Below, piece after piece: positions 26,515-36,014 of a DNA stretch of 64,000 nt. Source of the stretch: J027 sp034437655 (GTDB lineage Bacteria > Chloroflexota > Anaerolineae > Aggregatilineales > J027); NCBI GenBank assembly GCA_034437655.1, contig DAOTTU010000057.1:47632-111631 (forward strand), in the 5' to 3' direction. Numbering within the stretch: position 1 is the stretch's first letter; every line of letters starts with the position of its first letter. The position numbers and the translations under genes were made by a program. The notes below the pieces were generated by a model. That model searched no databases. It was given only the letters and a program-made list of their open reading frames with translations, and was not told where the DNA came from.

Positions 26515-27366
26515 ATGCCGATGAACGCAGCGCGTCGTATCCATCTCCTCGGGTTTGGCTTCACACTTTTGATTGCGCTCACCATGCTGGCTGCCTGTGG
26601 CAGTGTCCTGGGCAATGAAAATGAGACGGTTGTGCTGCCAACATTGGCAGAAGTCAATCCAGAGACGATCCGCACCGCTGAATTTCTCACCCAGAACGCA
26701 CCGCCTCCCGGGTTTGAGTCGGTCGCATACCCCGAAATTGACGACAACCTTCTGACGACGGTCTATTCGCGATTTGAGATCATTGCAACGTTTGAAGGCT
26801 TCTATGCCGACACGCGCGAGGAAGTTGAAGAAGGCTTTATGCGGATGCGTGTCTGGAACGATGAATTTAATCGACGGCGGCAAGTCCAACTTGAATTTCT
26901 TGGGGATGTCTTCTCCGCAGATTCAACCGACCTGAATATCGTCCGCATTGGAAATAATTTCTACATGCGCGACGCCAGCGGCGTGTGTATTACTGACCCG
27001 GCCCTCATCCGTGATATTGCGACCATCCGTGCCGGGCAGATTATTGGTGGCATTGAGTTTGCCCAACCGACCGGCCAGCAGGCGGTCATGAATGGCGAAG
27101 ATGCCTGGCAATACGGCTTTGACGCCCAGTTCATAAACCCACCCAACATTCAACTTGAAGACCCTAACGCTGCGCTTGATTATCTGCGGGGCGAAGTATG
27201 GGCTAGCCCGGAGCATAATGTTGCCTTGCACTATGAAGTGACACTGAACGTCAACCGGGCGATTTTGTTTTTTGGCGATCGTCCGGTTACGGGCCGGTTG
27301 TCTTATGTGTACGATGTTTACAATATTGGGGAACCGCCGAATATTTCGGTCCCCAACGGATGTTGA
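26515..27366 (+). CDS. Lipoprotein of unknown function
   Basis: Starts at MPMNAARR (or two codons later). A hydrophobic segment to residue 24 and the lipobox L25-A26-A27-C28 mark it as an exported lipid-anchored protein. The mature part of about 255 residues shows beta-rich patterns (RFEIIATFEGFY, VQLEFLGDVF, NNFYMRDASG) and recalls the LolA/LppX-like or outer-surface carrier folds that bind lipids. That is only an impression from the alternating pattern. The frame is open upstream to 26407, but that would overlap the zinc-ribbon gene and hide the signal. It precedes dnaN, which has its own promoter. Confidence 0.7.
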   Translation: MPMNAARRIHLLGFGFTLLIALTMLAACGSVLGNENETVVLPTLAEVNPETIRTAEFLTQNAPPPGFESVAYPEIDDNLLTTVYSRFEIIATFEGFYADTREEVEEGFMRMRVWNDEFNRRRQVQLEFLGDVFSADSTDLNIVRIGNNFYMRDASGVCITDPALIRDIATIRAGQIIGGIEFAQPTGQQAVMNGEDAWQYGFDAQFINPPNIQLEDPNAALDYLRGEVWASPEHNVALHYEVTLNVNRAILFFGDRPVTGRLSYVYDVYNIGEPPNISVPNGC

Positions 27367-27391
27367 TGCGTAGAACATCTGTAGAACAACC

Positions 27392-27421
27392 TTGTCAATC
27401 AGTAGGATTCACGATTATAAT
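27392..27421 (+). promoter_or_regulatory. Promoter of dnaN
   Basis: -35 TTGTCA (27392-27397), 18-base spacer, consensus -10 TATAAT (27416-27421). The leader would be about 35 bases, with GGAGA 8 bases before the ATG. Confidence 0.75.
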
Positions 27422-27461
27422 CAAGCCATTTAGTCATTAAAACCTTTTCGGAGACACTGGC

Positions 27462-28610
27462 ATGCGTGTAACGGTTACACAATCCAACTTGCAACGTGCC
27501 CTAAACATCGTTAACCGTGCTATTGCAGCACGTCCTTCATTACCTGTACTCAGCAATGTGATGCTGACCACCGAGGACGCGCGGCTGAAACTTTCAGCAA
27601 CGAACCTCGACCTGGGCATAAATGTATGGATTGGGGCCAAGATTGAGCGCGAAGGCGCGATTACACTCCCCGCCAAATTATTCTATGACCTTGTCAATAA
27701 CCTCTCCCCACAACCTGTTGAACTTGACCTGGACGAACGTACTCAGACCATTCAGCTTCAGTGTGGGGGAACGAAGTCCAATATCAAAGGAATTGACGCC
27801 AGCGAGTTTCCATTGATCCCGGAAGCGGATGCAAATACGGGAATCGCAGTGCCGGCGCATGAGTTCAAACGTATGATTGATCAGGTGGCGTTTGCTGCTT
27901 CCAAAGAGGAAAGCAAGCCTGTACTCACCGGGATTTTGACCCGCATTGAAGGCAACACACTCGTCATGTCTGCAACGGATGGGTATCGGCTTTCTGAGCG
28001 GCGTACGGTTCTCGAAGCTGGTGCAGATACGCCACTGAGCATGATTATTCCGGCGCGGACCCTGCAAGAAGTCTCGCGTATTGTGAGCGACGAAGACGAG
28101 AATGTGCTGATTTCGATTCCTGAGGGCCGCAGCCAGGTGATGTTCCATCTGCATGAAACCGACGTCGCCTCTAGCTTGATTGACGGTGCCTTCCCGGACT
28201 ATGAGCGCGTCATTCCAGCTGAACACCAGACGGTGACGACGGTCTACACCGATGAATTGCTCCGCGCCTGCAAGCGGTCAGAGATTTTCGCGAAAGACAA
28301 CGCCTATACAACGCGCATGTCGATTGAACCCGGTCAGGATAGTATGGGACATGGCGAGGTTAAGGTTTGGGCACAGTCTAATGAAAAAGGCGACAATGAG
28401 AGCATGATTGATGGTGCGGTGGACGGTGTGCCGATTGAAATTTCCTTCAATATCCGCTATTTGATCGAGTTATTGAACGTGATTGGCGATGATCAGATCG
28501 TTCTCCAAACCAACACATCTGCTGACCCCTGCCTTGTCAAACCCTACCACGAAGACGAATACAACGCCTACGTCCACGTAATCATGCCGATGCGAGTTGG
28601 GCAAAATTAG
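27462..28610 (+). CDS. dnaN: DNA polymerase III beta sliding clamp
   Basis: Ring-shaped clamp that tethers DNA polymerase III and other enzymes to DNA. The 382 residues comprise three repeated clamp domains. It begins MRVTVTQSNLQRALNIVNRA and shows LPVLSNVMLTTED, KPVLTGILTRIEGN, LVMSATDGYRLSERR, and a C-terminal YVHVIMPMRV, all typical. The clamp-type DGAFPDYERVIP segment lies near residues 240-255. It stands alone under its own promoter, without dnaA, recF or gyrB, so the usual origin-proximal cluster is not preserved here. Confidence 0.93.
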   Translation: MRVTVTQSNLQRALNIVNRAIAARPSLPVLSNVMLTTEDARLKLSATNLDLGINVWIGAKIEREGAITLPAKLFYDLVNNLSPQPVELDLDERTQTIQLQCGGTKSNIKGIDASEFPLIPEADANTGIAVPAHEFKRMIDQVAFAASKEESKPVLTGILTRIEGNTLVMSATDGYRLSERRTVLEAGADTPLSMIIPARTLQEVSRIVSDEDENVLISIPEGRSQVMFHLHETDVASSLIDGAFPDYERVIPAEHQTVTTVYTDELLRACKRSEIFAKDNAYTTRMSIEPGQDSMGHGEVKVWAQSNEKGDNESMIDGAVDGVPIEISFNIRYLIELLNVIGDDQIVLQTNTSADPCLVKPYHEDEYNAYVHVIMPMRVGQN

Positions 28611-28654
28611 GGTATCAGTAGCCTGTTTATTGTCATAAACCCATAGGCGACTGC

Positions 28655-30769
28655 TTACCCATCGTTTGGAGAGGTGGTCGCCAGGACTTGCACCCATGTT
28701 GGCAAGCGCTCAAGGAAAAACTGATACCGCTCTGGGCTTGCTGTGGGTGACAATTCGCCGCTGAGCATTCGTGCCAACGAATCCTGGAAATCGGCCCGAG
28801 GATTGACCGCATACGGGAACAGCGGTTCATTGCCGATGTAACCTGCGCCGGGTTCGTACCCTTCCCCTGTAACACTCGGCTCGGTTGCTTCCACGAACAA
28901 TGCAACCGGTGCCCCACCAAGCGCGTCATCAAGCATAAACGCTAGCTCACGCAAAATCGGAAAACCACTACTCATTCCCTGTGGCGATAGTTGGAGAATG
29001 TAACGTGCATCTATCGCAGCATTTTCAACCCTTAGCGTTTGTGCGCCTGACGGTGGGAGCGGTTGCGTGGTCCGGTCAATAGCGACTCCAAGTGTGCCAT
29101 AGATGTCGCTAAATAACGCCTGCGGTGAAATGGTATCGGAAGCACGGCTGAAGTAATGCAACAGTACCGCAGCTTGTTCAAAACTTGCCTGTATATTCAA
29201 CAAATACCCATAGAACTCAATCAACTGTTGCGACGATGCTGGTTGCCATTCTTCTGGAATTGCGAAATCGATCCCATAAGTTGTTGAAATATCGTCAATG
29301 ACGGTTGTAAGCGCAGCAACAGACTCTGGTTGTGGCCGGGGGGTGACTGTTGGTGTACTCACAGCAACTGTTGGGGGTACCAGTGTCAGTGTCGGGGTGA
29401 TTGATGGGGTATCAGACGGGGCAAGTGTCGCCGTTGGGGTGGGTGTTGACGTGTTGGTTGCAGACGGTGTGCGCGTTGGGGTCAGTGTGACAGTTGGGGT
29501 TGTCGTCGGCGATACCGTTGCCGTTGCTGTGTTCGTTAATGTCAGGGTTGGGCTGGGTGTAGCCGTGCTGGTTGCCGTTGGCGTTGGCGACGCTGTTGCG
29601 GTCGCTGTGTTCGTGGCGGTGGATGTCGGGCTAGGCATTGCCGTATCGGTTGCAGTTGCGGTTGGATTGGGTGTTGGTGAGGAAACGTCCGTTGTGGTCG
29701 CAGTTGGCGATGCTGTCGGTGTCGCACTTGCAGTTGAAGTAGGCTCAATCGTCGGTGAAGCGGTTGTGGTTGGCTCCGGTGTGTCAGTTGGCGTCGTTGA
29801 GGGGGTAGTAGTCGCTGTCGGGGTGGCTGTAGGTGATAACGTCGCAGTGCTGCTTGCACCAACACTATCTGCACCAATGGGTGTGGCGTCAATACTGCTT
29901 GCAGCGGTTGGTGATAGCGTCGCAGTGAGGCTTGCGGTCGGCGTTGTAGTGGCTGATGGTGTGGGGCTATCCGTGGCGCTGGGGCTTGCGGTGATAGTGC
30001 TTGTAGCGCTGGCCGTAGATGTTGCAGTAGGAGCGAGTGTTGTAGACGAAATCGTCGGTGTAGTAGACTCTGTTTGTGTGCCAGCGGTCGCATTTGTTGC
30101 TGCGGTCGCTGTTATGATTGCCCGCTCTACGCGAGACTGTGCAGTGGCAGTATTATTTTCTGAAATGATAGCAGCACGGGTTTGGCGAAGCCCTGCATCA
30201 GCCGTCTGGGTGTCAATAACTTGTGGGAGCGGGGTATTGGTCGGGCGCGTCTCAAACACAGGGACAGTATGGGTATCGTCGTCTTCGGTCAATGCATTCC
30301 ATGCTGACTGCACAGGTCCACGAGCGACGATGAACAAGACCCCGCCGAGTGCCAGCAGCATCAACAATAAACCCACGTTGCCGCGTAATCTTGATTGTGC
30401 AACTGTGTGACCTAAATTGGCAGGAGGCTGGCTCCCGGTTTGTTGGAGCGCGGTGTCAGCGGGAACGTCGTTAATTAGACGTTGTCGACGTACAAGCTCA
30501 GGATTCTGAAAAATTGGGCAAGAACCATGCGTTGTGCTGAGGCAATAAACCTGCTGATGAGCCTCGGCCACATCTGTTTCCCTGTCATATGCCGAACACG
30601 AGTTGCGTCTGGTTGGAAAGTCATAAGGTGAAGATGGGTCTTCTTTGCTGCCCAGTAACGGACACACAGATTGAATTTCTAGAGGCTCGCTATCTTGCGG
30701 CTCAGGGTTGGGATATGGCGGCGTCTGGTTGTTATCCATTACGTTTTTTGCAAACCATCTTTTCAGCAT
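28655..30769 (-). CDS. Single-span membrane protein with Thr/Pro/Ser-rich stalk
   Basis: 704 residues in four parts. First is a cytoplasmic N-terminus with a four-Cys module (CPLLG, NSCSAYDRE, VYCLS, SCPIF, residues about 35-90). Next is a membrane helix near 130-150 (VGLLLMLLALGGVLFIVA). A stalk of about 240 residues follows, almost wholly Thr, Pro, Ser and Ala. Last is a C-terminal globular domain of about 220 residues of unknown type. The cysteine module is one I recall before the membrane helix in other Chloroflexota proteins, with unknown role; it could bind zinc. The stalk is probably outside and may be O-glycosylated. A second ATG at 30739 is possible. It is transcribed convergently with dnaN. 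Confidence 0.7.
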   Translation of the reverse strand: MLKRWFAKNVMDNNQTPPYPNPEPQDSEPLEIQSVCPLLGSKEDPSSPYDFPTRRNSCSAYDRETDVAEAHQQVYCLSTTHGSCPIFQNPELVRRQRLINDVPADTALQQTGSQPPANLGHTVAQSRLRGNVGLLLMLLALGGVLFIVARGPVQSAWNALTEDDDTHTVPVFETRPTNTPLPQVIDTQTADAGLRQTRAAIISENNTATAQSRVERAIITATAATNATAGTQTESTTPTISSTTLAPTATSTASATSTITASPSATDSPTPSATTTPTASLTATLSPTAASSIDATPIGADSVGASSTATLSPTATPTATTTPSTTPTDTPEPTTTASPTIEPTSTASATPTASPTATTTDVSSPTPNPTATATDTAMPSPTSTATNTATATASPTPTATSTATPSPTLTLTNTATATVSPTTTPTVTLTPTRTPSATNTSTPTPTATLAPSDTPSITPTLTLVPPTVAVSTPTVTPRPQPESVAALTTVIDDISTTYGIDFAIPEEWQPASSQQLIEFYGYLLNIQASFEQAAVLLHYFSRASDTISPQALFSDIYGTLGVAIDRTTQPLPPSGAQTLRVENAAIDARYILQLSPQGMSSGFPILRELAFMLDDALGGAPVALFVEATEPSVTGEGYEPGAGYIGNEPLFPYAVNPRADFQDSLARMLSGELSPTASPERYQFFLERLPTWVQVLATTSPNDG

Positions 30770-30893
30770 CCTACGCAGATATGTAGTTTACCCAATGAGT
30801 ATACCTGCTGCGAGTAAAGTGTACCCGGTTATGGGGCCGTTTGATAATAACATCAAGCGGCAACTTTGGTCAGTGCTGGTTAAAAAGCGTAGG

Positions 30894-31913
30894 TCAGGGT
30901 GTCTTTTTTTGTGGGGCAAGGCTGAGTTCAGCCCAAACCGGATAATGATCAGCGCCGCCAGCATTGCGCCAGACACCAACACGGTGAGGGGTAAAATGGG
31001 CTGAATGCCATATGATGTCGCTTCGTAGCAGGGGAATCATTGTATCTTCAGGGTCAGCAGGTGCCGTGAGGCCAAGCCCAAAACCCTGCGCTCGCCAACT
31101 GTCAATGAGGATATGTGCCAGCCGACGATAATCTGTTGAACGATAGCCCATGTTGCAATCACCGATCATCAATGTGGGATTACGCTCTGCTTGAACATGC
31201 CAGATTAGATCATCAACACCAGCATAACGTTCGCTGCTGTCATAAATCAGCGGGCGGATGCTGAGGTGTGGTCGTTTAGGGTGGACAATGTACAGGCTAA
31301 TGGGCGTTCCTTCTACATCGAGAACCGTGCGGAGTGCAACAGGCATTGTTCGGCCCGGTTTGACACCAAGTAAATAGGTTTGCGTTCGGTCAAAAGGGTA
31401 CTGGCTGAGCAGCGTATAACTATACACGTTCAGGCAATACGGGTAGCCTTCAATTTCTGGATTGACGACACGCCAACCGTATGATTCCTGTAGCCCGATA
31501 ATATCGGCGTCGAATTGGCGTATTTGATGCAACGTAGCTTGAATGTTTTCACCAATGACGGCGATATTGTAGGTGAAAACACGTAACGGTTTTCGGGCTG
31601 GTGGCACAGAACGTGGACGTTTTGGGACAAAAAGTCGGCCATACCACACCACAAACATGATGCACCCCGGGAGTGCATAAAGTGTCCATAGCCACCGATG
31701 CGGGGAAAGCTGTACTATCATCAGGCTTGGTATACACAGGAGCGTCAGCCAGTGCATGGCATTATTCGCCAGTGCAACCAGCTTGCGACGCTCACCCACA
31801 ACATAATGCGCCACAAGCAGTACGTCAACCAACAATGCATAAGCCGCCGCCAGTGCGGTAAGCTGGGCGACGAAGGCTGCTATGGTCTGCTCAATAATCG
31901 GCACTGTGGACAC
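30894..31913 (-). CDS. Endonuclease/exonuclease/phosphatase family protein with membrane N-terminus
   Basis: Three or so hydrophobic helices (residues about 10-105) precede an EEP-fold catalytic domain. Its landmarks are VFTYNI, ADIIGLQES (metal Glu), YIVHPKRP, LMIGDCNM (Asp/Asn pair), LRSDIIWHS and GGADHYPVWAEL (catalytic Asp-His). This family covers DNases, sphingomyelinases and inositol phosphatases. The membrane anchor with an extracytoplasmic domain is the YafD/VanX-like-environment type of unknown substrate. It is a lone gene 98 bases downstream of the ABC transporter stop. Confidence 0.8.
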   Translation of the reverse strand: MSTVPIIEQTIAAFVAQLTALAAAYALLVDVLLVAHYVVGERRKLVALANNAMHWLTLLCIPSLMIVQLSPHRWLWTLYALPGCIMFVVWYGRLFVPKRPRSVPPARKPLRVFTYNIAVIGENIQATLHQIRQFDADIIGLQESYGWRVVNPEIEGYPYCLNVYSYTLLSQYPFDRTQTYLLGVKPGRTMPVALRTVLDVEGTPISLYIVHPKRPHLSIRPLIYDSSERYAGVDDLIWHVQAERNPTLMIGDCNMGYRSTDYRRLAHILIDSWRAQGFGLGLTAPADPEDTMIPLLRSDIIWHSAHFTPHRVGVWRNAGGADHYPVWAELSLAPQKKTP

Positions 31914-32011
31914 TTTCCTATGGCATTAAAGCAAAAAACCAGCTCTGGTTTTCCCGGTGGTCGCCGCTTATTATGCCGGATGCTGCTATGCCATGCTAGA
32001 CTACGCCTGAA

Positions 32012-33982
32012 TTAAGCAGGCACACTTGACTCCCGCGCAAACTGCGTGCGATAGAGTTCCGCGTAGACCCCATCCGAGGCAAGGAGATCGTCATGTGTGC
32101 CACGTTCAACAATCTCGCCACGATCCATTACCAGAATCTGGTCGGCAGCCAAGATAGTGCTGAGCCGATGCGCAATCACGATACTGGTGCGATTCTGCAT
32201 GGCTTTGGTCAGCGCTTCTTGAATCAATGCTTCAGATTGCGAATCTAAATGTGATGTGGCTTCGTCGAGGACAAGAATGCGCGGATTCTTCAATAACACA
32301 CGAGCAATCGAAATGCGCTGTTTTTCACCACCACTCAAGCGATAGCCGCGCTCACCCGCGACGGTATCATAGCCTTCTGGCAAGCCCATAATGAAGTCGT
32401 GAATATTTGCAGCCTTGCACGCAGCGATAATTTCTTCTTCGGTGGCGTCGGGCTTGGCGTATAGCATGTTGGTGCGGATCGTGTCGTGGAATAGATAGGT
32501 TTCCTGCGTCACCATACCAATATGCTGACTGAGCGCGCTAAGTTGGAGGTCGCGAATGTCTTGACCATCAATGGTAATGCGTCCCGCATTGGGGTCATAG
32601 AGGCGTGGCAACATGTAGGTGATTGTGGTTTTCCCGGCACCGCTTGGCCCGACCAGAGCAACGAGTTGTCCCGGTTCTATTGAGAAGCTAATGTCATTGA
32701 GCGCCCATTGTCGTGCTTGTGAATGCCCAGGCACCTCCTCATCGTTTTCGGGTTTGTGTCCGTTGGCTGAGGCCGCTTGATCGTCGTCAGAAAGTACGCG
32801 TGCGACACTGGCCTGCCTGCTGGCACGTTCGATGTGAGAGAGCGGATTGCTATCACTGAGCCCTTCATATCGGAAGCGCACATTTTCAAACGTAACGTAC
32901 CCTTCGACAGTCTCAATATGTTTGGCGTCAGGTTTTTCTTCAATATCAACGGGGATGTCTAGCACCTCGAAGACCCGTTCAAAGCTGGTCATGCTGGTCA
33001 CAAAATCAACCGGGGCGTTGACCAATGCTTGTAGTGGCGCGTATAGCTGTGTCAACAGGGCAGCAAAAGCAACAATGGTCCCAATCGTAAACACATCGTC
33101 CAGCACCAACCGTCCGCCAACGTAATACACAATCGCGGTCCCCACAGCACCAATCAAGCCCAGAAACGCGAAAAAGGTACTACCCGCCATTGCCTGGTGA
33201 ACACCAGCATCACGCACACTCGAGGCGCGGCGGTCAAAGCGCTGATTTTCGTCCGCAGAACGGCCAAACAACTTGACAAGCATCACACCACTGATGTTTA
33301 GCGTTTCGTTCATCAGCGCGTTCATTTTGGCGTTTTCTTTCATCTGGCGGCGTGCAATCTGCCTTAATACAGGCGCGATGCGTTTGGCGGGGATGATGAA
33401 AAGCGGAACAACAATCAACCCAAGCAGCGTCAAACGCCATTCTAGCACGAGCATTAAGCCCAGCGTTGCAACGACAGTCGTTGTATTGGTGACGATACTG
33501 ACAAGGGTAGTGTTGACGGCGCGCTGCGCCCCCACAACGTCATTATTGAGGCGGCTCATCAATTCCCCGGTCTGGGTGTGGGTGAAGAACCGCAATGACA
33601 TTTGCTGTAAATGGCTGAACAACGCTGTACGCAGATTGTAAATCAACCCTTCTCCAATCGCCGCGTTAAGCCACCTCTGGATAACTAACGTACCCGCGCT
33701 CAACAATGGAACGACGACTAACGCCAGCGACAGCAACCCAAGCAGTTGTATATCTTCATTCGGTAGTGCATTGTCGATAATTTCGCGCAGAATGAGGGGG
33801 TTGACCAACCCCAGCATCGAACTGATGATGATGGTGACGAACATCCAGCCAATCTGGGTGCGATATGGACGAGCATAGGTAAACACCCGCTTCAACAGTT
33901 GCCAATCCAGTTTTTTACCTTCATCACCGGACGCCGATTGATCGGCATAGATAACGCGCCACCAATTTCCACCATGAAACAT
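32012..33982 (-). CDS. ABC exporter, fused membrane and ATPase domains
   Basis: Half-size exporter of the MsbA/BmrA/LmrA type (656 residues). Six membrane helices occupy roughly residues 30-320, followed by a nucleotide-binding domain with Walker A GPSGAGKTT, Q-loop VTQETYLF, signature LSGGEKQR, Walker B ILVLDEATSHLD and H-loop IAHRLS. An insertion of about 45 polar residues separates the first strand of the ATPase domain (YVTFENVRFRYEG) from the rest, so the usual A-loop region is split. It would work as a homodimer; the substrate is unknown. The first 25 residues before KLDWQLLKRVF are non-family. Confidence 0.9.
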   Translation of the reverse strand: MFHGGNWWRVIYADQSASGDEGKKLDWQLLKRVFTYARPYRTQIGWMFVTIIISSMLGLVNPLILREIIDNALPNEDIQLLGLLSLALVVVPLLSAGTLVIQRWLNAAIGEGLIYNLRTALFSHLQQMSLRFFTHTQTGELMSRLNNDVVGAQRAVNTTLVSIVTNTTTVVATLGLMLVLEWRLTLLGLIVVPLFIIPAKRIAPVLRQIARRQMKENAKMNALMNETLNISGVMLVKLFGRSADENQRFDRRASSVRDAGVHQAMAGSTFFAFLGLIGAVGTAIVYYVGGRLVLDDVFTIGTIVAFAALLTQLYAPLQALVNAPVDFVTSMTSFERVFEVLDIPVDIEEKPDAKHIETVEGYVTFENVRFRYEGLSDSNPLSHIERASRQASVARVLSDDDQAASANGHKPENDEEVPGHSQARQWALNDISFSIEPGQLVALVGPSGAGKTTITYMLPRLYDPNAGRITIDGQDIRDLQLSALSQHIGMVTQETYLFHDTIRTNMLYAKPDATEEEIIAACKAANIHDFIMGLPEGYDTVAGERGYRLSGGEKQRISIARVLLKNPRILVLDEATSHLDSQSEALIQEALTKAMQNRTSIVIAHRLSTILAADQILVMDRGEIVERGTHDDLLASDGVYAELYRTQFARESSVPA

Positions 33983-34130
33983 TAGGCTTTCTCGTTTTCT
34001 GATTGTTCCAACACAAAGTGTACTGGCCAGACACCATATCTCGCCTGGACCCGAGATTTTAGTGTAATGGGATGATCTTCACCCGTCTATTGGAAATATA
34101 GGTAGGTGAACCTCACCAGTTGGCGAGGGC

Positions 34131-34739
34131 TTATGTAGGTTGAATCAATGTTAGGACATGATGCAGGGTCAAGGGATCGCTGGCCAGTAGGTTTGCAATC
34201 TGGCGGCCGGCCATGACTGCAAAATCATAGCGCTGTGCATCGGGCTGTGCTTGCATCGCCAGTCGCACTGACGCCGCGACAAGTTCCGTTGCGGTGGTGA
34301 CGCCGCCTGCGGTCAGAATTAGCCGGATAAACGGCAACGTCGGGTTGTGTTCAAGCCCGGTGAAGAAGGCGATTTGATCATCGTCACAGAGTTGCACCTC
34401 GTCCAGGCTCATCGGTGGGCGGGGTGGCAAAGTGTGGAACGGGATGCTGTTCTGTACAAAACCAACGTTCAAGACATCTATTTCAACTGGCACCATCCGG
34501 TTTTCACGCTGGTCACGCACAACCATCGGATTTTCACCACTCGCCATAATCAATTGCCGCACTAATGGGTCGTCGTCAATGCGAATGGCGGTGATCACAC
34601 CAACGAGAAACGTATCAAGCGCAGATTCGATGGCACGGGTGAGTACAAACGCGCCAAACTGCGGATAGTTCACTTCGGAACTGCGTGTGCCACAGGTAAA
34701 GCCCTGTGTGCTGGCGCGTAATACACGGCCGATTTCCAT
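34131..34739 (-). CDS. HAS-barrel-like protein (NurA partner)
   Basis: 202 residues. The N-terminal part (IGRVLRAST, PQFGAFVLTRA, DTFLVGVITAIRIDDDPLVRQLI) resembles the HerA-ATP-synthase (HAS) barrel, a small beta-barrel found at the start of HerA hexameric ATPases and as stand-alone genes beside nurA. The C-terminal 80 residues are helical. It starts 18 bases after nurA ends with GAAAGGA about 10 bases before the ATG, so it is in the same transcript. A free HAS-barrel might cap or recruit a HerA motor encoded elsewhere. A weak hairpin without a T tract follows the stop (34111-34128). Family assignment is by pattern only. Confidence 0.5.
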   Translation of the reverse strand: MEIGRVLRASTQGFTCGTRSSEVNYPQFGAFVLTRAIESALDTFLVGVITAIRIDDDPLVRQLIMASGENPMVVRDQRENRMVPVEIDVLNVGFVQNSIPFHTLPPRPPMSLDEVQLCDDDQIAFFTGLEHNPTLPFIRLILTAGGVTTATELVAASVRLAMQAQPDAQRYDFAVMAGRQIANLLASDPLTLHHVLTLIQPT

Positions 34740-34757
34740 AGTGGTGCATCCTTTCGT

Positions 34758-36014
34758 TTAAAAGGGAATGTTGCGGCGTTGCTGGTCGGTAAACTCAAAG
34801 CGCTGGCGGTGGCTGCGGGTGCTGTGTTTGCCGCTCAGCTTGCCCGAAATTTCCGGTAGCTGGTTGTTTTCCAGCATTACCCGCATAATCATCTCGCTAA
34901 GGGTTTGACGGTCATAACTGCGCACAGTAGCGATTTCGTCAGCACGGGTCAATGCATACGGATAGGTGCCGACTAGCCTTGCCTGGTCAATAATTAGCGC
35001 ATGAACTTCATTAACCGCACGTGGATTGCGCGCCACCCACATCGGGGTTTCGACGCGGGCAATGTGCGGCGACATATTATCCCCGACATTCACGTAAAAG
35101 AACGTGATTTCGTGGTTCTCGCTCTCCTGACGATAGGCCTTGTTTTGTGGTGACTGCTGAATCATCACAGCGGAGCGTTCGCCGGGCAGTAACCAGCGCG
35201 AAAACAGCCAGCGGTCATCCAACCCTTCATATTCTCCCGGTTTTTGCAGAATATGGCGGTAGATTTCGCTCTCATCAAGGATCATCAGTTGCATCATCGA
35301 CATCACAAAACGGCTAGAGGGTCGGTCAATATACCCGACAAGGCTTGCATTGTAACCTTCCATCCAGGTATTGGTGTCATGAAGTTGGACAAAGGCAGCT
35401 TTGTATTCTGCAAGGAGCATAGCCGCATCTGGCACGTCGCTCCCCAGCCAGAACAGCAAGCGACCATCAAACAGCGCAATGATAGGGCGTTGATAATGGC
35501 GGTGTTCCCAGGTGCGTTCAGCCAACAGCTTCATCTCTTTTACCGTACGGCGTGCATTGACGATAGCGTTGGTCACAGGTTGGTCGTATTGGTCACGCAC
35601 CTGGCTGTCAGCGTAGTGTAGTTCAGCAATCGAGAGTTCTTCGGGCAGATGGTTCTCGCCGTGATAGAAGGTGAAACACGCGATGTTTGTCAAATAATAA
35701 AGCGCGGCGGCGTGGATGTCCGGGTAGACCTGAGAGCCATCGGTGGCAAGGACGGTGGCGCGTTGTGGGCAAGCAGGGAGTGCATGACGACTGTTCATTG
35801 GTTCACCATCAATGCTAATGGGCGCGGCCCCACGATACCCGGCGTCACGGTCACGGGCGAGTTGCACCTGGTCTTGAATGGCAGCGTTGTCTGGCAATTG
35901 TTCGAACTGTTCCAGCGCTGCGTGGGCCCGGTGGCTGATGTCGGCGGTTTTGTGGGCAATCATGCGCCCCATTTTGGCGATCTGTGGTTGCAACTGGGTG
36001 AAATCAATCGGCAT
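34758..36014 (-). CDS. NurA-family nuclease
   Basis: 418-residue protein of the NurA 5'-3' nuclease family, which in archaea and some bacteria works with the HerA translocase in DNA end resection or defence. Key residues are visible: D92 in LATDGSQ (first metal Asp of the DGS motif), D183 in IALFDGRLLFW, and the C-terminal VGTYPYALTRADE block that is characteristic of NurA. The true start is the ATG at 36014, with AAGGAG 6 bases upstream. The frame is open to 36185, but that part lies inside the TPR gene. It overlaps the TPR gene end by 11 bases (coupled). No HerA ATPase is in the window. Confidence 0.75.
   Translation of the reverse strand: MPIDFTQLQPQIAKMGRMIAHKTADISHRAHAALEQFEQLPDNAAIQDQVQLARDRDAGYRGAAPISIDGEPMNSRHALPACPQRATVLATDGSQVYPDIHAAALYYLTNIACFTFYHGENHLPEELSIAELHYADSQVRDQYDQPVTNAIVNARRTVKEMKLLAERTWEHRHYQRPIIALFDGRLLFWLGSDVPDAAMLLAEYKAAFVQLHDTNTWMEGYNASLVGYIDRPSSRFVMSMMQLMILDESEIYRHILQKPGEYEGLDDRWLFSRWLLPGERSAVMIQQSPQNKAYRQESENHEITFFYVNVGDNMSPHIARVETPMWVARNPRAVNEVHALIIDQARLVGTYPYALTRADEIATVRSYDRQTLSEMIMRVMLENNQLPEISGKLSGKHSTRSHRQRFEFTDQQRRNIPF

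Noticed and set aside
27367..27461. Replication origin next to dnaN
   Set aside because: No DnaA-box cluster or AT-rich unwinding stretch was seen, and dnaA, recF and gyrB are absent. The region is a simple promoter and leader.
29298..30410. 370-codon open frame on the plus strand opposite the Thr/Pro-rich stalk
   Set aside because: Its Val/Gly/Ala monotony is the complement of the Thr/Pro/Ser codons of the minus-strand gene, which has a membrane helix and a structured end.
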